A DNA stretch of 5,512 bases. It comes from Actinomycetota bacterium (lineage in GTDB: Bacteria > Actinomycetota > UBA4738). Shown here in pieces: positions 1 to 5,117 of the stretch (position 1 is its first letter; each line of letters begins with the position of its first letter). The notes below the pieces were generated by a model. The model made no database searches, was not told the origin of the DNA, and was given only the letters and a program-made list of their open reading frames with translations. A program made the translations under genes and the position numbers. Location of the stretch: assembly GCA_005885025.1 (NCBI GenBank), contig VAYC01000216.1:1-5512 (forward strand), given 5' to 3'.

Positions 1-740
1 GCCTCCGGCGTCTTCGGGATCGACTGGGCGAACTGCTTCCCCATGTCCCCGTAATAGTCGCCGAGGTAATCGGTGGCCCGCTGGAGCGCGTCCGGCGCCA
101 GGCCGAAGTAGGCGAGCCCGACGATCCTCGGCTCGCCTTCCCGGCCGGCCTCCGCCCACGCCTTGCGAACTCGTTCCATGAACGGCGCGGCCTGATCGGG
201 CCCGGCCCCGCCGACGGTGTAGCCGATCCCCCACTGCACGACTCGGCGGATGGCCGCATCGCCGTAGCCTCCGATCAGGATGGGGACCTTCCCTCGAACG
301 GGCTTCGGTCCGATGGGGTTCTGCGCGCCGTTCACCAGTTCGCCCTTCCATACCCGGTGCATCAGGCCGAGGGCATGGTCGAACCGCCTGCCGCGATCCT
401 CGAACCGCTGGCCGGTCGCCTCGAAGTCGTCCTTGCGCGAACCGACGCCGAGGCCGAGGGTGAGCCGGCCGCCGGAGAGTTGGTCCACGCTGGCGGCCTC
501 CTTGGCCAGCAACACCGGGTTGCGAATCGGACCGAGCAGGACGTTGGTGACCAGCCCGACACGCTCCGTCACGGCGGCCGCCGCAGCCAAGGTGACCAGC
601 GACTCGAAGCTCGGATACGCGATGCGGTCGATGGTGGCCAACGAGGAAAACCCGGCCGCCTCGGCCTTGCGGGCCCACGCCACGAGCGTTTCTCCCGGCG
701 TCCCGGGAACCGGATTCGGCAGCCCAATCCCGATATCCAT
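1..740 (-). CDS. LLM-class flavin/F420-dependent oxidoreductase, C-terminus beyond window
   Basis: Only the first 246 residues lie in the window. The protein belongs to the luciferase-like monooxygenase (LLM) TIM-barrel superfamily, whose actinobacterial members usually use F420 or FMN to oxidise or reduce small molecules; the substrate cannot be read from sequence. Seen directly: the N-terminus MDIGIGLPNPVPG, a first-strand pattern; residues 70-80 (GPIRNPVLLAK) and 85-110 containing DQLSGGRLTLGLGVGSRKDD, the classic family block; and KVPILIGGYG at 151-160, the later phosphate/cofactor-binding strand typical of the family. The ATG at 740-738 is chosen because GGGAGGAGG ends 8 nt upstream and the N-terminus fits the family. 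It is the third gene of a minus-strand operon, one base after the stop of the MoaD-like gene, so translation is probably coupled. F420 versus FMN use is not decided here. Confidence 0.92.
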   Translation of the reverse strand, partial: MDIGIGLPNPVPGTPGETLVAWARKAEAAGFSSLATIDRIAYPSFESLVTLAAAAAVTERVGLVTNVLLGPIRNPVLLAKEAASVDQLSGGRLTLGLGVGSRKDDFEATGQRFEDRGRRFDHALGLMHRVWKGELVNGAQNPIGPKPVRGKVPILIGGYGDAAIRRVVQWGIGYTVGGAGPDQAAPFMERVRKAWAEAGREGEPRIVGLAYFGLAPDALQRATDYLGDYYGDMGKQFAQSIPKTPE

Positions 741-741
741 G

Positions 742-1002
742 TCAGATGCCTCCTCCCGCCATTCTGCGCCGACCGCCGGATACCGGGGGCAGCAGCGCCA
801 CTTCGTCCTCCGGTGTCAGAGCACGATCCCTCTCCACGTTTTCTCCGTCCACCACAACGGCGCCTGCGGCCATGATCCGGTCGAACTCCGGACCGAACTT
901 CTCTGAGAGTTGATCGAGCAGCGAGCCGACATCGGGCGCATCGACCTCTAGCAGAGAAGCACCGGCGATCTCCCGAAGCGCCGCGAACAAGCGAACCTTC
1001 AT
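742..1002 (-). CDS. MoaD/ThiS-family ubiquitin-like sulfur carrier with C-terminal tail
   Basis: An 86-residue small beta-grasp protein. The start MKVRLFAALREIAG, the middle region around VVVDGENVERDRALTPEDEV and the end ALLPPVSGG follow MoaD (the small subunit of molybdopterin synthase) closely. In MoaD the terminal glycine is adenylated by MoeB-type enzymes and carries a thiocarboxylate. Here Gly76-Gly77 are not terminal: nine more residues (RRRMAGGGI) follow, so either processing is needed to expose the Gly-Gly, or the protein is not a working carrier, or the tail exists to encode the next gene's Shine-Dalgarno. The ATG overlaps the stop of the upstream hydrolase as ATGA (1002-999). No Shine-Dalgarno is visible before it, so re-initiation is likely. 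No MoaE, MoeB or JAMM protease gene is in the window, so the pathway (molybdenum cofactor, thiamine, cysteine or another sulfur transfer) is open. Confidence 0.87.
   Translation of the reverse strand: MKVRLFAALREIAGASLLEVDAPDVGSLLDQLSEKFGPEFDRIMAAGAVVVDGENVERDRALTPEDEVALLPPVSGGRRRMAGGGI
749..757 (-). promoter_or_regulatory. Shine-Dalgarno of the LLM oxidoreductase, inside the upstream gene
   Basis: On the minus strand GGGAGGAGG runs from 757 to 749, 8 nt before the ATG at 740. It lies wholly within the last codons of the MoaD-like gene, where it encodes part of the Ala-Gly-Gly-Gly tail. It fixes the oxidoreductase start and supports translational coupling. Confidence 0.8.
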
Positions 1003-1766
1003 GGCACCATCGCTGCGATCGCGTCCGAGATCTGCCGGGCGAACTCCAGCGTGTAGCCGTCCTCGGCGTGGCCGAACCGGCTGGCCAGCAGGAGTCGCTT
1101 CGGGGGGTTCGCTTGTCGGTAGAGCATCCAGGCCTGCTCTTCGTCGAAGAAATGGTCGTCCCGCCCGTGCACGATGACGAGCGGCGTCGGGGCGATCTTT
1201 CCGACCAGCTCTGCCGGCTCTTCGACCCGCTGAAATGTGGGCGACACCCTGACACCCGAACCGCGCAGCAGCCGCCGCCCCCATCGTGTGGCGGTGAGCC
1301 AGGCCAGCCGCCGGACGGCTTGGGAGTCGTGCCCGTCCCACCGTGCAGGAGTGCTCACGGTGACCACGGCGTCCACCCCGCCGATCACGGCAGCGTGGCG
1401 GATCACCGCGATCCCGCCCATGGAGCCACCGAACGTGACGACCCGAACGAATCCGTCGGCGCGCGCCAGACGCACGACAGCGTCCACGTCCAGGTGTTCC
1501 AGTGCCCCGAATGCGGACAGGCCCTCGCTCTCACCGTGGCCGCGGAAGTCGAAGCCGTAGACGGTGAAACGTTCCGCCAGCGCATCCTGGTAGCGGACCA
1601 ACCGAGGCTTGCGATGCCAGCCGAGGAACCCGTGGCAGAACACGACGGCGACATCGCCCGTGCCCAGTCGCTCGCCTCGAAGCAGGACGCCATCGTCGGT
1701 CACGACCTCGAAAGGCTGGGTCGCGGTTCGGTAGGCGAGGGATCGATAGCGGAGCGGGGAAGCCAC
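999..1766 (-). CDS. Alpha/beta hydrolase (serine hydrolase)
   Basis: A cytoplasmic alpha/beta-hydrolase-fold enzyme of 255 residues, a usual length. Visible motifs in order: oxyanion-hole region CHGFLGW (44-50); DFRGHGES (73-80), a strong family signature; nucleophile elbow GGSMG (113-117) with Ser115 as the predicted nucleophile; VIVHGRDDHFF (197-207) carrying the acid Asp203 or Asp204; and FGHAEDG (231-237) with His233 completing the triad. The substrate is unknown; esterase or thioesterase activity is plausible. The GTG at 1766-1764 is preferred. The frame stays open up to 2090, but that extension is low-complexity, antisense to the regulator gene and unlike a hydrolase N-terminus. No Shine-Dalgarno precedes the GTG, while TACGCT lies 6 nt upstream, which fits a leaderless transcript. 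It is the first gene of the operon with the MoaD-like carrier (4-bp overlap) and the LLM oxidoreductase. Confidence 0.93.
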   Translation of the reverse strand: MASPLRYRSLAYRTATQPFEVVTDDGVLLRGERLGTGDVAVVFCHGFLGWHRKPRLVRYQDALAERFTVYGFDFRGHGESEGLSAFGALEHLDVDAVVRLARADGFVRVVTFGGSMGGIAVIRHAAVIGGVDAVVTVSTPARWDGHDSQAVRRLAWLTATRWGRRLLRGSGVRVSPTFQRVEEPAELVGKIAPTPLVIVHGRDDHFFDEEQAWMLYRQANPPKRLLLASRFGHAEDGYTLEFARQISDAIAAMVP

Positions 1767-1799
1767 GCGCCTAGCGTAGCCTGCTAGGCTCGCCCCGCT
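1767..1799. promoter_or_regulatory. Compact divergent promoter region with two TANNNT -10 motifs
   Basis: Thirty-three bases separate the divergent GTG starts of the hydrolase (minus) and the GlnR-like regulator (plus). On the plus strand TAGGCT (1785-1790) ends 9 nt before the GTG at 1800. On the minus strand TACGCT (1778-1773) ends 6 nt before the GTG at 1766. Both match the TANNNT form of actinobacterial -10 elements at a distance typical of leaderless transcripts, and neither gene has a Shine-Dalgarno. The -35 elements would overlap the opposing unit. The call rests on spacing and motif only. Confidence 0.5.
1769..1789. repeat. 7-bp perfect inverted repeat in the divergent spacer (possible operator)
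   Basis: GCCTAGC (1769-1775) and GCTAGGC (1783-1789) form a perfect dyad with a 7-base centre. The right arm overlaps the plus-strand -10 candidate, and the minus-strand -10 candidate overlaps the left arm and centre. A dimeric regulator bound here would cover both promoters. The neighbouring GlnR-like gene is an obvious candidate for autoregulation, but the dyad does not match the GlnR-box pattern as I know it. Confidence 0.45.
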
Positions 1800-2357
1800 G
1801 TGGGACGGGTCGTGTTCCTCACCGATCGATCCCCAGCCGAGGCTCTCCCCGCTCTTGAATCCCTCGGCCTGGACGTGAAGGCTGAACACCTCGCCCCCGA
1901 GTCGCTTGCTCACCTGCCGGACGTCGGGGCGGACGTCGTGGTCGTCGACGCCGAGGCCAATCCGGAGCAGGCCTACCGCCTCTTGAGGGTTCTGGCCACC
2001 TCCGGAGCCTCGGTCGCTACCGTCGTGGTCGTGGCTCGAGCCGATCTGGAAAGGTTCGCGTGGGCCGATGTGGCCGACGACTTCGTCCACTCGGGGACAC
2101 CTGCAGGAGAACTGCGCGTCCGCCTTGCGATGCTGGTTCGCCGAACTACCAGGTGCTGGTCACCGGGCGGATCCTCGACCTCACCTACAAGGAGTTCGAG
2201 CTCCTTCGGTTCCTGGTCCAGCGCCCGACCAGGGTCTTCACCCGCACCGAGCTGCTGTCGCAAGTGTGGGGCTACAACTTCTACGGGGGTACCCGCACCG
2301 TTGACGTCCACGTACGGCGGCTTCGGGCCAAGCTCGGGCCCGAGCACGAGGGCTTGA
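1800..2357 (+). pseudogene. GlnR-like orphan response regulator, receiver half (frame-disrupted)
   Basis: The receiver-like half of an OmpR/GlnR-type regulator. About the first 114 codons (to roughly 2141) are meaningful: MGRVVFLTDRSPAEALPALE, then GADVVVVDAEAN with Asp50 at the phosphoacceptor position, then ERFAWADVADDFVH and ELRVRLAMLVRR. Only one acidic residue (Asp9) stands where normal receivers have an Asp/Glu pair, which is usual in GlnR-type orphan regulators that are not phosphorylated by a kinase. After RR the frame runs into unrelated, Ser/Arg-rich codons and stops at 2357, while the DNA-binding half continues one frame away. GTG 1800 is taken as the start because MGRVVFLT aligns with GlnR N-termini; GTG 1812 is an alternative. 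GlnR controls nitrogen metabolism genes in actinobacteria, but the target set here is unknown. No histidine kinase gene is adjacent. Confidence 0.75.
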
Positions 2358-2419
2358 TCCAGACGGTCAGGGGCGTGGGCTACCGGGCGGCCGAGCCTCG
2401 GGTCAACGAGGACTCCTGA
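2144..2419 (+). pseudogene. GlnR-like winged-helix DNA-binding half (frame-disrupted from its receiver)
   Basis: The C-terminal winged-helix (Trans_reg_C) domain of the same regulator, in the -1 frame relative to the receiver half. From NYQVLVTGRILDLTYKEFEL it runs through RVFTRTELLSQVWGYNFYGG and TRTVDVHVRRLRAKLGPEHE to TVRGVGYR, with the stop TGA at 2417-2419. This wording is nearly that of actinobacterial GlnR (LDLTYKEFELL, GGTRTVDVHVRRLRAKLGPE). The recognition helix and wing are intact. The roughly 20 residues that normally connect the receiver to this point, including the first strands of the domain (VxLGELVIDE-like), are absent. The frame is open from 2060, but upstream of about 2144 it shows no resemblance to the family, and no Shine-Dalgarno supports separate translation. 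Read together, both halves indicate a 3n+1 base deletion, or an assembly error. Confidence 0.77.
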
Positions 2420-2482
2420 GCCGAAGGGCGTCGGCGCCGTTACGGGAGGCTTGGCGACCCATCGAAGCGTCGAGTTTTGGGT
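2420..2482. other. Gap after the regulator, no convincing terminator
   Basis: Sixty-three bases follow the regulator's stop. The GC-rich stretch around GGCGCC is self-complementary only over six bases and has no following T run, so I do not call a terminator. TCGA repeats at 2462-2465 and 2470-2473 are too short to interpret. Confidence 0.4.
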
Positions 2483-2511
2483 TTGACTAGTTAACTCTTC
2501 CTAGTGATACT
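2483..2511 (+). promoter_or_regulatory. Sigma70-type promoter of the sialidase-like gene
   Basis: TTGACT (2483-2488, five of six bases of the TTGACA consensus) is followed by exactly 17 bp and then GATACT (2506-2511, four of six of TATAAT). It sits in a locally AT-rich pocket within GC-rich DNA, about 70 bp before the ATG at 2580, giving an estimated leader of around 60 nt. The spacer holds the palindrome AGTTAACT (2489-2496), and ACTAG (2486-2490) / CTAGT (2501-2505) form a dyad covering the -35/-10 gap, so a repressor site is possible. Confidence 0.62.
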
Positions 2512-2568
2512 GCCCTCGCTTGCCCTGGTCGGCAGGCGCGCCGCGGAGGCCAAGGCTCGCTCGTCACG

Positions 2569-2575
2569 AAGGAGG
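2569..2575 (+). promoter_or_regulatory. Strong Shine-Dalgarno of the sialidase-like gene
   Basis: AAGGAGG at 2569-2575 lies 4 nt before ATG 2580. It decides the start: the frame is open from 2520, but the residues before Met at 2580 are not signal-peptide-like, whereas those after it are. Confidence 0.85.
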
Positions 2576-2579
2576 ACCG

Positions 2580-4085
2580 ATGACCCGTTTCCGCCACCCG
2601 AGGACGCCCGTCCGGCGCTTGCTCCGGACGGCAGCATCGTTCGCCGTGCTCTCGCTGATCGCCGTCCCGGGAGCTCGGGTGGCGGGAGCGGCCCGCCTCA
2701 GCCCGAAGTTCAGCTTTTCCAGTGCGGTGGTTGTGGATCCCACCCACGCCTACGGCGAGCCCGACGTGAAGATCGCCGCCGGCGGCACGAACTGGTACGA
2801 CAGCGGGCCCTGGGGGACGGGGACTCAACGCAGCATCTGGAACTGGTCATCGGATGGGGGCCACACCTTCCACAGCCTCCATTCCCCTGCAGTGTCCTCG
2901 CCGGCCGAATCCGACACTACCGTTCCATGTCCCGAGGGGACCCCACCCCCCTGTCCGGGCGGAGGCGACACCGAGATCTCCATCGACCGAAGCGGAAACG
3001 TGTACTACGCCGACCTCGCCGCCCTGGTGACCCTGAAGGTTGCAACGTGGAATCCCGTCACTCACTCGATGGCCACAGGGCTCATCCTCAACGGCGACCA
3101 GGGGATCAACGGTTTCGATCGGCAGTGGTTCGCCATGTGGGATCCCCCGGTTCGCCCGGCAGGTTATTCGGGACCCCTCCCGGTCAACTACCTCGACTAC
3201 GCGGAGGCGGTGGCCGGTTGCTGTCAGGCGGCCGCCTACTCGCTCGATGGCGTGAACTACACCGGACCGACCGTTGAGTACAGCATTCAGAACGACGGCC
3301 CCTTGGTGATCGACCAGGAGACGGGGACGGTCCTGCAGGCAGTTGCGATCAACGACCTCACGGACGTGGGGGTAGCCATCCTGAGCAGAGATCCTGCGAA
3401 TCCCAGTGACCCAGCCCTCAAGAATGCTCAGCTCGTGCACATAACGGACACGGATAGCCAGTCGCCAGGAAGCAACACCCGTCTGCTGTTCCCAGTCATC
3501 GCCCTGGACCAGGCGGACAACGCCTACATGGTGTGGGGAACCCGCAACGACGGCGCCACTCAAAGCACCGACCACAATGCGTGGCAGATCTTCTACTCGT
3601 ATGCCGCCAAGCCGTGGACGTCATGGTCGGCCCCGGTGAAGCTCTCGTCAGGCCCCTCGAACCAGAACGTCATGCCATGGGCGACCGCCGGGGCGGACGG
3701 GCGCCTGGGAGTGGTCTGGTACGGCACGAACGACTCCACGCACAACCCCAGCACCGAGGACGTCCACCAAGCGTGGAACGTCTACCTGGCCATGGTGACC
3801 AGCGCCGACACCCCGGCTCCGGCCATCCAGCAGATCAACGTGGCCCGCCATCCCATGCATTACGGTCGCCGTGCAAGGGAATCGCAACCTGGCGGACTTC
3901 TTCCAGGTGGAGACCGACCCCCGGGACGGGGCCGTGGTCATCACCTACAACGACACCTCGAACGAGCTGATCCAGAAGGTGCCTCCCATCCCGGATGGTT
4001 TCGTGGACCATCGAGGAGCAGCGGTCGACATGGTCGTGAGACAGAACGGGGGCACCGGGCTGTTCGGGACCACTGTGACCGGTGA
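2580..4085 (+). pseudogene. Secreted sialidase-like Asp-box beta-propeller, N-terminal part (frame-disrupted)
   Basis: The first about 428 codons (to roughly 3863) read as an exported beta-propeller of the sialidase/BNR type. A basic N-terminus with RRLLR (12-16) leads into a hydrophobic stretch (about 20-35) and a likely cleavage near VAGAA (34-38); the RR could be Tat-like. SSDGGHTF (90-97) is a good Asp box (SxDxGxTF), and SLDGVNYT (221-228) a degenerate one. Blade-like repeats include EISIDRSGNVYYADL (132-146), DRQWFAMWDPP, NDGPLVIDQETGTVLQA, FPVIALDQADNAYMVW and ADGRLGVVWYG. Cys117/Cys125 and Cys214-Cys215 could form disulfides outside the cell. After HPMHYG the frame loses family character and ends at 4085, while the real protein continues in the +1 frame. 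I cannot assign the catalytic arginine triad, so true sialidase activity is not shown; the family also contains non-enzymatic propellers. Confidence 0.75.
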
Positions 4086-4734
4086 CCCATCGTCAGGAAG
4101 CACCCTTACGGATGGTTCGGGCGACGCCCGCTTCGACCCCGTCTACGCGGGGCCTAACGTCGCGGAACTCGACCTCGTGAAGCTATCCGTGGCCAATGCC
4201 AGGGACGGGAGCAACGATTTGCTGTTCACCTTCGACGTTTCTTCCCTGGACAATCTCCAGCACGCGCTGGATGCGACGGGCGCCCCCGCCGTCGACTACG
4301 TGGCGCGCTGGACCGGTCCCTCCGTCAACGATCCTCAGACGGGGAGCAAGAACCCCATCTATTACGCCTCCGTGGAAGTGCAGCCCGGGGGCCTCACGAC
4401 ATTCTTCGCCGGCGAGGCCCAGTCGGTCGACTTGTGCTCCGTCTCGGCCTGCACGCCGCACATCCTGAACTACCCGGCGCCGCCCCAGGGCGGAACGCTG
4501 GTCACGGGACATCGCAAACTCGGCCACCACCCCGGATCGGCCGATCAGTGGGTGGTCAGGGTGCCCCGTTCGCTTGTGGGGAACCCGGCGATCGGGTCGC
4601 TCCTGGAGAGCTTCTCGGGATTCACCCTCGCGCGGAACCACAGCGCTAGCGTGCAAATCACCTCAGCCGAGGGGGAGGCGGGTCTCACCCCCATCGAGGT
4701 CGACGGGGTGTGCTGCAGGGACGCGAAGGCGTAG
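3871..4734 (+). pseudogene. Sialidase-like protein, C-terminal part with beta-sandwich-like region (frame-disrupted)
   Basis: Continuation of the propeller gene in the +1 frame. Meaningful sequence begins around TVAVQGNRNLADFFQVETD (just upstream of GTG 3871) with the last blade (GAVVITYNDTSNELIQ). It then enters a region opening DGSGDARFDPVYAGPNVAEL, of the kind found C-terminal to secreted actinobacterial enzymes: LDLVKLSVANARDGSNDLLF, later VDYVARWTG and NPIYYASVEVQPGG, with WVVRVPRSLVG near the end. Cysteines cluster as CSVSAC and a terminal CC. The stop is TAG 4732-4734, only two bases from the stop of the convergent zinc-ribbon gene. No Shine-Dalgarno precedes GTG 3871, so separate translation is unlikely. 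The two parts would make one protein of about 718 residues plus whatever is missing at the break. Confidence 0.72.
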
Positions 4735-4736
4735 GG

Positions 4737-4925
4737 CTACTGCGCCCGGCGAGGCGGGGTCGGCTGGGGACGCAGGGAGTCAGCGCCGGTCACGTCGGCC
4801 AGCCCGAGTTCGCGCCACTCCTGGTCCTCGAGCCACCGCCAACCGCACTGGCGGCACAGGATCAGTTGCGTACGCAGGACCACGACGATCCGCTCTGATC
4901 GGCACAGCGGACACCGAAGCTCCAC
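4737..4925 (-). CDS. Small zinc-ribbon protein (62 aa)
   Basis: A 62-residue protein with CPLC (residues 5-8) and CRQCGWRW (24-31), 15 residues apart: a four-cysteine zinc-ribbon knuckle pair like those in small hypothetical proteins and RNA-polymerase-type ribbons. The tail (about 32-62) is polar and ends basic. The role is unknown; nucleic-acid or protein binding through zinc is the usual guess. The GTG start at 4925-4923 is supported by a strong Shine-Dalgarno, GAGGAGGG (4936-4929), 3 nt upstream. On the minus strand GATACT (4965-4960) could be a -10 element, identical to the one at 2506-2511, but no good -35 accompanies it. The gene is convergent with the sialidase-like gene, with two bases between stop codons, and divergent from the sulfatase. 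It is short, so the call rests on the cysteine pattern and ribosome-binding site. Confidence 0.72.
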   Translation of the reverse strand: MELRCPLCRSERIVVVLRTQLILCRQCGWRWLEDQEWRELGLADVTGADSLRPQPTPPRRAQ

Positions 4926-5117
4926 TCGCCCTCCTCGCCCAGTCAGTGGGATAAGCGAGAGTATCCGGCCCGGGGGGCTTGGTCGGCTACGGCCGGAGGG
5001 CCGAACTTGCGTCTAGGCCGAACGGCCGTGCAGGCGGATGCCCGACAAGCGAGAGGACAAACCTCAGGGGATGAAGTCCGGCGGTGGAGGGGAGCAAACG
5101 GCAGACTTCGCCGGACC
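4926..5117. other. 192-bp divergent intergenic region and sulfatase leader, hairpin-rich
   Basis: No protein gene is evident here. It holds the ribosome-binding site of the zinc-ribbon gene (4929-4936) and, toward the sulfatase, several inverted repeats: TCGGC/GCCGA (4983-4987/5000-5004), GGCC-GAAC-GGCC (5016-5027), GGC-GGAT-GCC (5033-5042), GAGG-ACAAA-CCTC (5053-5065) and the start-proximal hairpin at 5076-5116. An outer pairing of CTT(5006-5008)/AAG(5047-5049) plus GTC(5011-5013)/GAC(5044-5046) could enclose two of them. I did not match it to a riboswitch class I know, and GC-rich DNA gives such arms by chance. No confident plus-strand promoter was found. Confidence 0.45.
5076..5116 (+). 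promoter_or_regulatory. Start-proximal hairpin with Shine-Dalgarno in its loop
   Basis: GTCCGGCG (5076-5083) pairs perfectly with CGCCGGAC (5109-5116), extendable by a G-U pair (5084/5108). The stem ends one base before the sulfatase ATG at 5118. The loop carries GGAGGGGA (5086-5093), the only visible Shine-Dalgarno, 24 nt from the ATG and so too far for normal initiation. A competing 6-bp stem, GAAGTC (5073-5078) with GACTTC (5104-5109), shares bases with both arms and cannot form at the same time. Confidence 0.5.

Noticed and set aside
280..906. Long plus-strand open frames across the LLM oxidoreductase and MoaD-like genes
   Set aside because: Arg/Pro/Ser-rich translations typical of GC-rich antisense shadows; the minus-strand frames carry clear family motifs.
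1767..2090. In-frame N-terminal extension of the alpha/beta hydrolase to 2090 on the minus strand
   Set aside because: It is antisense to the regulator's receiver half, low in complexity and unlike hydrolase N-termini; the GTG at 1766 gives the normal family length and a suitable -10.
2131..2160. Direct repeat TGCTGGT (2131-2137 and 2154-2160) as the cause of the regulator deletion
   Set aside because: Both copies are still present and the predicted junction lies between them, so simple slippage at these copies would not produce the observed sequence; seven bases is also easily chance.
2130..2165. Programmed -1 frameshifting joining the two regulator halves
   Set aside because: No X XXY YYZ slippery heptamer or downstream stimulatory structure is evident, and residues expected between the halves are missing, which frameshifting would not explain.
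2420..2470. Rho-independent terminator after the regulator
   Set aside because: No strong stem followed by a T run.
2489..2510. GlnR box upstream of the sialidase-like gene (GTTAAC...)
   Set aside because: The half sites do not fit the GTnAC-n6-GaAAC pattern; the palindrome is better described simply as a possible operator.
2847..3575. 242-codon minus-strand open frame inside the sialidase-like gene
   Set aside because: No recognisable motif and fully antisense to a frame with Asp boxes and blade repeats.
4940..5117. Known riboswitch (c-di-GMP GEMM, TPP, cobalamin, ydaO)
   Set aside because: Conserved core strings of these classes are absent; only generic GC-rich stems are seen.
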